A stretch of DNA of 64,000 nucleotides from Saccharina japonica (Eukaryota > Sar > Phaeophyceae > Laminariales > Laminariaceae). Location of the stretch: positions 14,307 to 78,306 of the forward strand of contig MEHQ01004040.1 of the NCBI GenBank assembly GCA_008828725.1, given 5' to 3'. The position numbers and the translations under genes are program-made. How positions within the stretch are numbered: the first letter of the stretch is position 1; every line of letters starts with the position of its first letter. Below the pieces are notes generated by a model. The model did no database searches, was not told the DNA's origin, and saw nothing but the letters and a program-made list of their open reading frames with translations. This document shows, piece by piece, positions 25,501 through 34,029 of the stretch.

Positions 25501-28500
25501 ACTACTGCTGTAGTCATGAAACCCTCGCGAGTTACGTACCAGGTAACACAGAAGCACCGTGGTTTTTTACAGAGAAACCAACAGCTTGAAAGAGCTGCCG
25601 TTGCTGCTGTCGTGTCATGGCTGTCAAAAAGGAAACAGCTTGAAGCGCGGTTGCTTCCAGAGTTCAGAGGAAAACGTGTGGGTTTCCATCGTCCTGCGCG
25701 GCTCGACGGGGTGGAAAGCACTACCCCTTAAAATAAAAGCCATATCGCGCGACATTGGGGCGCCCAGAACACGCGCTAAGGAGCTCGCCCGGGGCCCAAC
25801 CGTGCATCGTACGAGTAGTGTACCGGCGGGCTTCTTGCGTATGCCCCGCAGCCGGTAGGGCGAGAAAGGACCGGCGGCTGCCGGAAAAGAGCTTGCAAAT
25901 GCGCTGACAAAAAAAAAGTGGAAAATTACGCTCTTCCTGGGTGGGCTAGTGTAGTAAGATAGTAATATGAACCCACGATGAACCCAAAAAATCATACATC
26001 CCCCCTAATGAGTACAAAACATATTTTTGGTTATGATGACTATAATACTGTATACAAGGTTCCCCTCCGGGACGTGCCTGGGGGAGTGGCGCAAGGGCGA
26101 ATCGAAAACCTACTATTAATACCAAAACAACAGCATGCGATATTGTATCATACGCATATCATATTGTATACCTGCCTAAGAAATCCACTTAGTTTTGTGT
26201 GCTTCCTGTCTTATATTATGGGGGTCTGGGTTACGTACAATACAAAAAAAAAGTATCCAGAGTCATCGCCAAGGATCGAACTCAAGCCTTCAAGCATAAA
26301 ATCGTGCATGGTGACCGTTTGCCTATACTTTCAAAGATACATTTTCCTGTACTACACGATTATTTGCCGCGGCCCGCGTCAGACACACGACAGGTCGCAC
26401 ATACATGATGCAAGCACAGCAGCAAGCAACAACAGAACAGCAGCAGAAGAGAGAGAGATGGTGGTGCCTGATGACGGATGCAAGCCTGCTGCGATGAAGC
26501 AACCACTAATTAATAGCCACAGCAGTATACGGTGGATCCGCCATAGTCACGTCTGCTGCTTGTGCTTCTAGCCGGGGCTGTGGCGTTGCTTGTGCTCGTT
26601 GCATGTTGTGCGATGTATCGTGGTATTCAAAAGCGGTCATTAATTTCCGGTCAGAGTGGGCGTGGCTCTGTTACACACACAGCAGCAGAACAGAAAAGGG
26701 TAGATAGATGGTGTGGATTATGGAAGGTAGGCTCCGATAGACACAGCTAGCCACAGCACTACAGCAACATCAACAGCAGCAGCGGGTAGAAGAGTGGTGG
26801 TGGTGGTGTCGTTTGGTGACGGATTGCTGGCTCCTATGAAAGCAAAACTACTCGTAGCAACAACAGAGCACATCACAGATCTGCCTTCGAGGCGCACAGT
26901 GTTGTATCACTCTGCCCGGAAAAGTAACGACAGTTTATACATAGTTTTAATGAACAAAAGTTTCTTACATTTCGGGACAGCGGAGAGATTCGTATATGAG
27001 CATCGATCTGCAGGTATGATACCATGACTCGGAAAATCGCAGGCTTCGACAAAAGCAACTCGTCACGGTACAGCACGGATCTGAGGCACGCGCATGCATG
27101 ATGTAATGGCTGCTGCTGCTGCTGCTGCTGCTGCTGGGCAGCAGGGTTGTAACATTGAGGTTGTACTGTTTGTAACACGCTCTCTGTGGTGCTGCTGTTG
27201 TTCGTGTGTGCTCCCCGTACTCTCGGCAAGAAACGCACAAAAAACGCACGACTGAACATAAACAGGGCCTCACGCAGCGAAACCCGGGAAATCGTCTTAT
27301 CCACTCCCGCCGAAAAAAAACTTTGAGCGCCCGCCACGCGAGCCACAGAGCTCGGATCGAGCCCAAACCTCGACCAATGTGTCCGGCCGGGCGTCCCGTG
27401 TCGGGGTACTTAGCGTTTTGCCGAAAAGCGCTCGCGCGAAGAGAAAAGTTGCGAAAAGTGCGAAAATTTCACAAACATAACTATACATATATGTTTCCCC
27501 CATATGATGATAGTTTAGGGCCCGTTTTTACCGAATAGCACTTCCGAATCGAATCGAATGATCAATTCAGGGCCCGTTTTACCGAACAACAACTCCGAAT
27601 CGAATTGAATGTCAACGTCTACATATATTTTTTTTATCGAAATTGAATCGGATTCGATTTGGTATAAAAAAAAATGTGTGTTTGGATCCCCGCCAGGGCT
27701 CTTCACGGGTCATCACCCGACTCGCGGGTGGGGTTCAGAAGGTCTTCAAAAACTCACGGGTCAGGTGGGGTCGGTTCGGGTCGGGTCAGGAGGTTTTCAT
27801 AATCTCAAGGGTCGGGCGAGGTCACCATTGGCCTCACCTGACCCGACCCGACCCGACCCGACCCGACCCGACCCGACCCGACCCGCGCGGTTTGACCTGA
27901 CCCGTAAATAACCCTGTAAAAGATGAAAAACGCAAAAGGGTCAACGAACTCCCGTTGGCAACCCACGAGGCGAGCGACGGCACGCGCCCCCCTCCGGAGT
28001 GTCGCCGCCGGCCGCTGATTATTTCTGCCGGCACCGTCAAGGGTAGAGGTGCATTTATATCGCTTCTGGGATCTGTTGGGTGGGCCGACGCAGCGCTAAA
28101 GCCCCACGCCGTGAGGAGCGACGGAAATTCAGCTGCAGAGTTATGTAGTGGTCCATCTATACATAGTGCCGGTTTGCGCCAACCAACAATACCGGCACTA
28201 TAGAGGGACCGGCACTATTATACTCCGCACATTACCACACTGACTAGTTAACCCCGTGAGAACCGGTCCCACGATTTTGGGGGCAAACAACTTGGAATTA
28301 GTTTAGGATAGTTTCTGCAGTTCTGAATGGGTTAATCCCATCTGTGCCAAGCGATTTCCACCGGCACTATAGAGGGCAACCGGCACTACTCAACCGGCAC
28401 TATAAAGGGACCGGTATTACCGTATCGAAGTTCTGAGAGAACTCGTGACGTGGGGGTCTGGTTGCTCGCGTGTCTTTGAAGGTGCAAAGCACGACGAAAA

Positions 28501-31500
28501 ACTGCACACCTCCGACAGATCATCTACAGATCAGATAGATCATCTACAGAGCAGATAGATCATCTACAGATAGATCATGATCTAGATCATCTAGTTCCTC
28601 GCCTGGCGTTGTGAGAGGTTGTGTAGTATCTGCATAGTACACATCCAACGCAGGAAACATGTGCTAGATCATGCAGATCATACGGGTTTCTACCCGGGAA
28701 ACATCATGAGCTAGATCATACGGGATCGAGAACAGATCTGCCTTGATTTATCTAGATCGTCACGTGGAAATTGTTGATCTATCCGAGGTGTGAAAAACTG
28801 GGTTAGCGGCGGCCATGTTATTTTCTGAGGCGCCGAAGACGGTCTAGACTGCTATTTTACGAGGGGGCATAGTAAATAGGACTTACGGTACAAAAATTCC
28901 TAGACGTACATTTATCTATTTTTATATTTGGTCCTTACTCATAGGTCCTTAGTAACAAGGGCCTTCGGAGGTCGCGCTGAGGCTGCTCCGGTGGTCCTAC
29001 CTCTCCCAATGGAGGCTTCTCGCCTCTAAAGGAGCCGTCGACACCCTACGAAATTGCAGTGCCATGCTTCGGTTACTTCGTGGAACATGCCGCGTCCAGG
29101 TGGACAAACTCCCCAAATTCAATTATATTCGATCGATTCGATTGAGATTGTTCTCCAAAAGAAGTACCAGGTATTTGGGGACTTGCTTAGTCAATATTTC
29201 GTTGAATGGGATTGGATCGATTATCCCTTGCCCCAAAATGGAAACGCCTTTTTGGTGATTCAGTTCTTGACCAATCAGAAGCACGTTCGACCCGATTTAA
29301 AAACAAAAACGATTCGATTTCAAAACTATTGTTCGTTAAAAACGGGCCCTTGCGAGAAAATGTTGTGCTTGTTGCTTAAAAGAGAGAATGACATGTTGAC
29401 TATTAATAGTGACTAGTCTTAAAGCGTGTGATCGTAGTGCCTGGTAGGCAGTGCCTAAAGAACAAACATCGCGCAGAAAGACGAGCGGACGTCGGGGCAG
29501 GGCCAGCAGCCTGCAACACCACAAGGCACTGCCCAAGCTGCCAGGCTACGCAGCAGCTATGACGGAGGACCATAGTAAATAGGACCTACGGTAAACACGA
29601 AAACCTATGTATTTCCACATTGTTAATGCCCATATTTGGCCCTATTCACTATGGCCCAAAAATTCGATGAAAAACGACGAGCATTGGGAAGGCTGGACCC
29701 TCTGCGCGATAAAAATCAAGGCAAGAACCGTAGAGGGGGAGGAAGGAGAGAAGCCTACGTTGTGACCCCGGATCTGAGTTGCGACTAATAATAGGGAGGG
29801 AGGAAGACATGAGTGCGAAGATAATAAATTGGGTGGGAAAAAAAAAAAAAAAAAAAAAAGCGATACATTACGAGCGACCAAAACAACGATCGTAGCTTTG
29901 GCGTTGTCAACCGTCCTATATACTATATACGCCCAGCAGTAGGGCTGAAGGTAGGACCGTGTTGCGCCCGTGCCGATAGGTATATACCATCCCGGCTGTG
30001 GCCGTTTTTGCTGTAGTCGCCCAAGTTTCCTCTCTGAAGTCTCGAGAAGACCCAGCGGTACTTTCCATCCAGACTCTGAGAGTCTTCAGTAAGGCCCGGT
30101 ACCAATTCGATACCGGTACCCATGACTTTCGTAAGTTCAGTACGCCCACCTCGAGATCCCTCCCGGGTATCGGTAAAAACCCTGGACAACGATACGGGGG
30201 GGTACCGGAATTTGTTCGGTACGGCCTCGATGCCGACTTACGGTCCCGCCTGCTCCCGACGTGGCAGCACCACTGCCGATGTGCACCGGCCGTGCCGCTG
30301 TCGCCGGAGGTTGTGGTGCCCGAATTGATATACCAGGTACCTGGTAGCAATTGGTAAGAAGTATTTGCTAACAGGTACCAGGTACCAGGTACCAGGCCAG
30401 GTACCAGGTACCAGGCACCTGGGCTGGTATACACCTAGCCTACAATATACAGAGTACGCGACAGATGTTAAGAATTTGATAAAGTAATAATTTGATACTG
30501 AGATTTTGGGGGAACATAAGAACGCGACCTCTTTGTACTGAAAATACTGTGGAGCACACCCAGTCTTACATAATAATTCCAGTCTGGCCAAAAAAGGAGA
30601 TTCTTAACATCTGTCTCTGTAACCTGACAAAGCGGCCACGTACGTACGTGACCACGGGCTTGTTTCCCTTGTTTATATTACATCAAGGAAAATGTGACAC
30701 GTAATCTGAGAATATCGTGTACCACGCACCAGGTTAACAAACATCCGAACATTGCGTAGCCGCCGATGTGTCTTATGTTTCTATGTTTGAACTACAATAT
30801 AACTGAACGGTCGCAGCGGCAAAGCCCTCCCGAGACGATACCGAGGTCGTAGTACCAGGTAGGAACTTACTGGTTTTAGGTTTACATTGCAGGAACATTT
30901 ACTAGTAGAGTCATCCGTACATACTCAGCTGGCATGTGCTCCGTTCAGGCAGTTGTCTTTACTACCAGGTACCGATATGTCCGAAAATATAAGGATCGTT
31001 TGGTTATTCATATTTCTAGCCAAACGTTGGTTACATTTCCGGACAGAGAGGTGCCAGGTTTACGTCCGTAAAACAAGAAGTGACCCCCCAACATATCGAT
31101 ACAACAGCAGAAGCAGCAGCAGTCGTCGTCTACAGCAGCACACCGTCTTACGGTAGTCTACTCGTGTGTACAACTCGCACGTTCGAACTGCTACACACAT
31201 ATATACCTCGCAAAGAAACAAAGCAAGCCCTTGACAAGATGCACTCCAGAATGCAAGGGTCAGATTCCACACAGGGGGAGAAAGTAGGGGGCGGCATCCG
31301 AACCGCTCTAGACGTATTCTTCAGCATTCGATATTTGTAGTCGTAGACACAGGCTTGTTGGTGATCATACCCCTCCTGCGCAAGGTGTGTTCTCGTTCGA
31401 GCTGATACACGATGGCCTGGTGCTGGCTTGTGTGGGTGTTTTTTCACGAACGGAGTGGTTCGTCCCATTGCAATCCCCCGGCAAAGCTTCGTGGGCGTGC

Positions 31501-32226
31501 TCCGAGGCGATAGATAATACACTATATAGGCAGCATCCATCCGGGCGTGCTGCTACTACTCTACTGCTGTGCTGCTGGTACTTACTGCCTCGCAAGTCTC
31601 GTAGGAGAGGTCGCCGCTGCGAGCACACCAAGCAAAGCACTCGAGAGAACAGACATACCATTATGTTCGTAAATGTAAGGATCGTTTATAGTTTAATATC
31701 AAGATCATATCGGTCCTTATATTTCCGGACAGTTTTTGGTGCACAAAATATGCGCTCGTTCGCGCATGAATGATTTTTACGAGTATCTTTTACCTCGAAT
31801 CGTAGCATTTTCATGGGGCAACCAACTGCTCCATACATAAAACCAGTATAAAAAATGAAAATATCAGTTTTTCAGTGAAAAAAATCATGTCTCATTTTTC
31901 GAGCACTCGTACAAAAAATCTCCTTCTCTTCCTGATCTCACCTCCTCTTCCTCGCCTTCGTCAACCGGCTTAGACTCGATATCCATGTCATCCCCCGCCG
32001 CCGGAGTACCTCTAGAAGCGGCCTCGATTCCCGGTACAGCCGCCGCACCCCCCGGGTACGACGATCTGCCATCCGCCCCTCGCAAAGGAGGAGCAAAACC
32101 CGCATCTGAGAAAGGACCAGGTGCTCCTGGTGCTGTTCTCGTCTCCGAGTAGCCGTCGTAGCCGCCGCCCTCCCGGCCTGACCCTCCCTCCCCATCTTTC
32201 GCGCTGTTGAACTGGGAGTTACCCAT
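3920..32226 (-). CDS. AMPK/SNF1 beta subunit, five exons, complete
   Basis: Scaffold and glycogen-sensing subunit of the heterotrimeric AMP-activated/SNF1 kinase; it bridges the alpha and gamma subunits and binds alpha-glucans. Exons on the minus strand: 32226-31942, 21178-21047, 5694-5533, 4983-4825, 4036-3920. All junctions are phase 0, giving 284 codons plus TAA, close to the usual 270 or so of animal beta subunits. Residues 1-95 are a low-complexity acidic N-terminus starting MGNSQF. Residues 96 to about 175 are the CBM48 domain, with PTVFRW, the FNNW tryptophan (W119), K146, W153 and N170 matching the known glucan-binding positions. Residues 194-284 are the ASC domain (EPPPLPPHL, IILNK, LNHLYCTAIKDG, VTTVYY). 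Introns are 10.8, 15.4, 0.55 and 0.79 kb and full of transposons. The family call is very secure. The exact acceptors of exons 2 and 4 are less so, since several in-frame AGs compete. Confidence 0.93.
4825..4983 (-). CDS. AMPK beta exon 4 (start of ASC domain)
   Basis: 53 codons with DEYTKEPPPLPPHL, HIILNK and the VPQHV motif that opens the alpha/gamma-interacting ASC domain. The donor is GTG|GTGAGT. The acceptor is taken as AAACAG before 4983. An alternative, GAGCAG, would start the exon at 4965 and drop six residues without changing frame. Confidence 0.92.
5245..5510. repeat. A-rich 'GTTACAAAA' array
   Basis: Degenerate tandem words (C/G)GTTACAAAAA, GTCACAAAAA and AACGGTTGCAAAAA over 260 bp immediately downstream of AMPK beta exon 3. 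It is open in one plus frame only because of its composition. Confidence 0.7.
5533..5694 (-). CDS. AMPK beta exon 3 (second half of CBM48 and linker)
   Basis: 54 codons starting KGKHAFKFIVDDEW, with the lysine and tryptophan seven residues apart as in mammalian beta subunits, followed by VNNF with the conserved Asn. The acceptor is a C-rich tract ending GAGCAG and the donor is AAG|GTGGGG. The phase matches both neighbours. Confidence 0.93.
6458..6710. repeat. palindromic MITE family 'GGTCCCTCTATAGTGCCGG'
   Basis: Ends GTGGTCCCTCTATAGTGCCG and its complement; the interior repeats CCGGCACTA/TAGTGCCGG and carries GGCACAG..GGGATTAACCAGTGTGGC. Other copies: 7408-7555, 15787-15966, 23622-23803, 28145-28420 (interrupted by a TTAA MITE) and 60247-60507. 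Boundaries are approximate and no target duplication is evident. Confidence 0.6.
7937..8033. mobile_element. piggyBac-like MITE, 'CCCGTTTTGGGG' type
   Basis: 97 bp including the flanking TTAA on each side. It begins CCCTTTTAGAACTGCAG and ends with its complement. The interior has CCCGTTTTGGGGAC facing GTCCCC..ACGGGAC. TTAA duplication with CCC...GGG ends is the piggyBac signature. On both sides it abuts decayed members of the sister family below. Confidence 0.7.
8540..8695. repeat. AT-rich tandem array 'CATATATACCTATATAT'
   Basis: Units near 33 bp of ATATCACATATACCTATATAT; followed at 8807-8867 by two long A tracts separated by TTTTC. Confidence 0.75.
9528..9741. mobile_element. Harbinger/Tourist-like MITE, TTA target duplication
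   Basis: 214-bp palindromic element with ends GGGCCCATATTAACGA and its complement, flanked by TTA (9525-9527 and 9742-9744). Inside are two long inverted segments built on TTGGTCAACACACG. A 3-bp TTA duplication is characteristic of PIF/Harbinger MITEs. The right flank runs straight into a TTAA-flanked MITE. Confidence 0.75.
9742..9915. mobile_element. two abutting piggyBac-like MITEs
   Basis: Two copies in the same orientation (9742-9829 and 9826-9915) share the single TTAA at 9826-9829. The first directly adjoins the Harbinger-like MITE. Confidence 0.65.
10031..11593. mobile_element. Mutator-like foldback element with 9-bp TSD
   Basis: The ends GGGCAATGGTCATTTGGGGG and its reverse complement bound a 1563-bp element flanked on both sides by the identical 9-mer TTTTGTTTT (10022-10030 and 11594-11602). 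The two arms are near-perfect inverted copies for about 600 bases or more. The right arm's inner tip (about 10.86-11.04 kb) is duplicated in tandem. A unique core of about 190 bases (10.67-10.86 kb) lies between. Long TIRs plus a 9-bp duplication are the hallmark of the Mutator superfamily. There is no transposase, so it is non-autonomous. It sits in AMPK beta intron 2. Confidence 0.85.
12376..12584. mobile_element. second copy of the Harbinger/Tourist-like MITE
   Basis: 209 bp, flanked by TTA at 12373-12375 and 12585-12587, with GGGCCC ends and the same inverted TTGGTCAACACACG core as the copy at 9528. The right end has diverged to AAAACGGGCCC. The same GTTAAAACGGGCCC end recurs near 22.88 kb and 29.35 kb, and GGGCCCGTTTTACCGAA near 27.5 kb, marking decayed relatives. 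Confidence 0.75.
12945..13285 (+). repeat. SINE with tRNA-like head and poly(A)-type tail
   Basis: The head has a box A-like TAGTCTAGTGGTCAGC and a box B-like GAGTTCAAATCCC (12957-13011). The body has CGCGAATCGACGAGG, CTGAAATCTTCT..GCGATAAAAATGCGAG and GGATCTGAGTTACGACTAAG. The tail is A-rich after GAGATGG. Bodies without an obvious complete head recur at about 7178-7396, 29645-29868, 39405-39595, 48615-48812 and 55130-55342, all on the + strand. Confidence 0.65.
14330..14850. repeat. degenerate 'CAAGCCTCGAGCTCCATG' minisatellite
   Basis: Irregular units of TCAAGCCTCGAGCTCCATGC, CTTCAAAA and AAGC-AAGCC over 500 bp. Confidence 0.6.
15360..15450. repeat. pentanucleotide CCGAA array
   Basis: About 17 CCGAA units with interruptions (TCGAA, TCCAA). 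A comparable CCCGA array is at 27835-27890 and GGTC arrays at 44640-44825. Confidence 0.85.
16382..16468. mobile_element. piggyBac-like MITE, 'ACTGGTCCCACG' type
   Basis: About 87 bp with TTAA at both ends: CCCCTCAAGAACTGGTCCCA..., a GGGNACAAACTACTTGGAAT core and TTCAGTTCTGAATGGG. Other clear copies lie near 8.03-8.11, 9.36-9.43, 15.67-15.75, 23.35-23.43 and 38.30-38.38 kb. Confidence 0.7.
16755..17013. mobile_element. array of three TTAA MITEs
   Basis: Two 'ACTGGTCCCACG' copies in opposite orientation (16755-16835, sharing the TTAA at 16832) are followed by a 'CCCGTTTTGGGG' copy (about 16916-17013) ending GGGTTAA. Confidence 0.65.
17460..17582. repeat. palindromic MITE family 'GGACCATAGTAAATAGGACC'
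   Basis: About 105-120 bp elements with near-perfect inverted ends GGGACCATAGTAAATAGGACC-like, and a core with AAAAACCTATA..TTT and AACAATATTTGGTCC. Other copies near 7.56-7.65, 17.39-17.47, 28.86-28.94, 29.57-29.66, 35.01-35.11, 36.21-36.33, 41.90-42.02, 50.56-50.66, 54.89-55.00 and 57.68-57.79 kb. They lie in introns and intergenic DNA alike. Confidence 0.65.
17948..19812. mobile_element. hAT element with 8-bp TSD
   Basis: Terminal inverted repeats TAGGGCTGTGAGTTGGCTG and its complement bound 1865 bp flanked by perfect 8-mers ATAATTAT (17940-17947 and 19813-19820). An 8-bp duplication and (C/T)AGGG-type ends identify the hAT superfamily. Subterminal regions carry further inverted copies of AGCTGGC/GCCAGCC motifs. 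The interior has one plus-strand frame but no recognisable transposase core, so it is an internally deleted, non-autonomous copy. It lies in AMPK beta intron 2. Confidence 0.85.
18153..18662 (+). pseudogene. ORF inside hAT element, possible transposase N-terminus
   Basis: 170 codons from ATG. It has an acidic, Gly/Asp-rich start (MAHQPIAIDGADGRAEG), a basic patch (RYRVQKERRFSERPKRGQGF), then less natural sequence to TGA. Position just inside the left end would fit the first part of a hAT transposase, but no BED-finger cysteines or dimerisation motif are visible. The opposite strand is also open over most of it, so coding status is uncertain. Confidence 0.3.
20666..21002. other. assembly gap of 337 N
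   Basis: Run of N flanked by C homopolymers, in AMPK beta intron 2 close to exon 2. A single N lies at 41213 within a G/C homopolymer near exon 8 of the eight-exon gene. Both mark places where homopolymers defeated sequencing. Confidence 0.99.
21047..21178 (-). CDS. AMPK beta exon 2 (first half of CBM48)
   Basis: 44 codons carrying PTVFRW, a GGRQVYITGTFNNW core and the MHRS segment. Ser128 of the joined protein aligns with Ser108 of mammalian beta1, the site that autophosphorylates and contacts direct activators. The donor is AAG|GTGAGG. The acceptor is placed after CAG at 21179; the neighbouring GAG triplets (exon start 21181 or 21184) would add one or two residues in frame. The assembly gap begins 44 bases past the exon end. 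Confidence 0.9.
22974..23236 (+). repeat. 37-bp tandem array built from MITE ends
   Basis: About six head-to-tail copies of a 37-bp unit (TTCAATAAAAACGGTGCTTA plus TATTTAGGGACAGAG) follow a single inverted partner (CTGTCCCTAAATATAAGCA) at the left. The array looks like one arm of the short palindromic family amplified in place. Spacers are absent, so it is not a CRISPR. Confidence 0.75.
23349..23569. mobile_element. TTAA MITE pair with duplicated end
   Basis: An 'ACTGGTCCCACG' copy has its last 39 bases (GAATTAGTGTGGGGCAG...) repeated in tandem, followed by a 'CCCGTTTTGGGG' copy ending AAAAGGGTTAA at 23569. Confidence 0.6.
24711..25107. mobile_element. head-to-tail array of five TTAA MITEs
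   Basis: One 'CCCGTTTTGGGG' copy (24711-24807) is followed by four consecutive 'ACTGGTCCCACG' copies, each 76-80 bp, all in the same orientation and joined through GGGTTAAGAACTGG or close variants. One TTAA is shared at each joint. Confidence 0.65.
25213..25480. mobile_element. truncated relative of the hAT element
   Basis: The left end TAGAGCTGTGAGCTGGC and the following GGGTTGCCGACTATCC... and GGGTTTCC... stretches match the left part of the hAT at 17948. A right-end-like GCTGGTTTCACCAGCC hairpin and GTTGGCTGAC follow after about 100 unique bases. The terminal CAGCCCTA is missing and no target duplication is found, so it is a decayed or internally deleted copy. Confidence 0.5.
28248..28335. 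mobile_element. piggyBac-like MITE nested in another MITE
   Basis: 88 bp between two TTAA copies. The sequence on either side (GACTAG before, TCCCATCTGTGCCAAGCG after) rejoins, once one TTAA is removed, into the uninterrupted form seen in reverse at 6520-6540 and 60325-60400. This gives a filled and empty site comparison within the window. Confidence 0.75.
29923..30360. other. ORF-rich island, coding strand undecided
   Basis: Three frames stay open across about 300-430 bases in AMPK beta intron 1. A minus frame (30237-29923) reads GLTEDSQSLDGKYRWVFSRL and GNLGDYSKNGHSRDGIYL. A plus frame reads GGVPEFVRYGLDADLRSRLL. Neither matches a family I know. The block ends in CCAGGTACCAGGTACC repeats. 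It could be a transposon fragment, a captured gene piece or chance. Confidence 0.25.
30975..31052. repeat. short palindromic MITE family 'AATATAAGGACCGTTTG'
   Basis: 60-80 bp elements of the form GTCCGAAAATATAAGG...CCTTATATTTCGGAC. Copies also near 4199-4262, 23846-23926, 26914-26986, 31660-31732 and 47988-48062. A tandem derivative is at 22974-23236. Confidence 0.6.
31942..32226 (-). CDS. AMPK beta exon 1 (N-terminal, start codon)
   Basis: The ATG at 32226-32224 opens 95 codons ending in a glutamate run. The donor reads GAG|GTGAGA at 31942/31941. The product is rich in Gly, Ala, Asp and Glu, typical of poorly conserved beta-subunit N-termini. Gly2 could be myristoylated as in animal beta subunits, but position 6 is Phe rather than the preferred Ser/Thr. 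The stretch just upstream is GC-rich and probably holds the 5' UTR and promoter. Confidence 0.9.
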
Positions 32227-33000
32227 CGCCGCTACAACACGGCGGCGCTCCGCTCTATCACTCTCTCAGCCCGTCGAGAGAAGCGTGGCGTGTGCCAGAC
32301 GGCGTGTCCGCTAGCCAGCACAGGCAAAGCTCTCAGGAGATACTTTGCGGTCGCAGCCTGAGGTGCTGCTTTATTTTCGATTTTTTCTTGGGTTTATTTT
32401 GTTTCTGTTAGCTTTGGGGAAGCCCCCCAGTTCGTCTTGGGTGCTCCGTTGCCTTCCTGATTGAACAGTACAAGCGCAAGGACGAATGCTACGACGCAAC
32501 CACGGCACTAGGTGTCGCTCGTTCTTCTGCTCTGGGTCTCACGCCCTGCCAGGGTACTATCGCTTCGCTGTTGGTGTGTACTTTCGCTTTTTTTCTTCTG
32601 CCTGCGTGATGTGATGACGAAACACACCCGGGGATACTTTTCTTAACCAAGAAACGCCTGCCATATCTCCTGGTTTTTGGATATTTGAGACAACGAGACA
32701 ACGAGACAACGGTCGGTCGTAGTGTGTGTCTGGTCTGTTGGAGGGTACAGCGGAGATGCGCTTCACTGCATGTCTACCCTGGCACACTGTTGGGTGCTCT
32801 GACAACAGCGGCAGGTGTTCTTTCCCGGGCGAACCCTCCCCCCCTGGGCCCTGGGCCCTCCCTTGCAACGCTGATGATGGTGTTGCTTTTTATCAAGGAT
32901 ACAGAAGTAAAATCGTTACAGTTTTAGTATGAAAAAAGTTGGCAGCTCATCCAGGCTCATCATGCCACGCATTACATGTTGTATGTAAGATTTTACCGGG
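32227..33000 (-). promoter_or_regulatory. probable 5' UTR and promoter region of AMPK beta
   Basis: The 770 bases upstream of the start codon are unlike the surrounding repeats: no MITE, GC-rich near the ATG, with CTCTATCACTCTCTCAGCCC and other pyrimidine stretches. No TATA box is convincing. Inference from position only. Confidence 0.35.
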
Positions 33001-33054
33001 AAATCTACTTCACCCCCCCTCACACGCGCCAGTCTACCGAGTCTTGGCGGTCAG

Positions 33055-33058
33055 TTAG

Positions 33059-33110
<52 letters not shown>

Positions 33111-33335
33111 ACTGCTGCAGTCGAGTGTAGGTAGAATGGGAACCGCGCGCTGGTCCGCTTGCTCAATCGAGTGGAATAATAATACCTGCTCCTATAGTAT
33201 AAAGAGCACCACAGGAAGAGAGTTAGCGCATACACTTACTACAACAGCAGAAATACTACTGCTTGCTGCTGTTGTGGTTGGTGCGTATAGAGTTGCGTTA
33301 TACCAACACTTACGTAGTGTGTGTGCACCTACTGA

Positions 33336-33392
<57 letters not shown>

Positions 33393-33400
33393 CTCGTATA
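33055..33400. repeat. two CTG microsatellites upstream of AMPK beta
   Basis: About 17 CTG units at 33059-33113 and about 13 at 33345-33388, both 0.8-1.2 kb upstream of the AMPK beta start codon. Shorter CTG/CAG runs at 27107-27136, 33672-33700 and 40745-40795. Confidence 0.85.
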
Positions 33401-34029
33401 CATATGATATCTCCGAGTAGTTGGTTTTTCGCGGCGTACCAGGCACTCTCTAATCGGTGTTTTACGAGTCGTACTGAGTCGTACGTGATTGGATTGTACA
33501 GCAGCTGCTGCTGCTGCAGTAGTATTAATAGTAGTGCACCACAGGTCTGCAGGGCAAGAACACACACATACATGTATTACACGTATACATGCGCATGTAG
33601 GGGGTTGTACACAGCAACAACACCCGACCGAGCAAGTACACATCGACCTGTTTTCACTGCAGGCAGCACCAACAGCGGCAGCAGCAGCAGCAGCAGCAAG
33701 CAGCTTACATACGTACTCGTATATACCTGGTATAGCAGTTACGTACATAGCGGATTGGTAAATGGGGGGGCGGGGGGTGCACTTCATTTTCGGTAGCAGT
33801 TACGTAGTTGATTGGTAAATGGGGGGGGGGGAGGGACTTCATTTTCATGCATGGCCGTAGTCGTATGATGGGGGGGGCGGGGGTAAAGCATTGACCGTTG
33901 TCCATCCCGCACTCCTTGTTTGTTTGTACTCGTCCTCACTCGCTCTCGATCCCGAGGTAACCATTTTGCCATATTATACTGGTACCTGGTAGGGAAGAAC
34001 GAACGTCATTCTGTATCTCGTATATATCA

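Noticed and set aside
33263-33796. Overlapping long frames on both strands
   Set aside because: Driven by CTG/CAG microsatellites that stay open in all frames.
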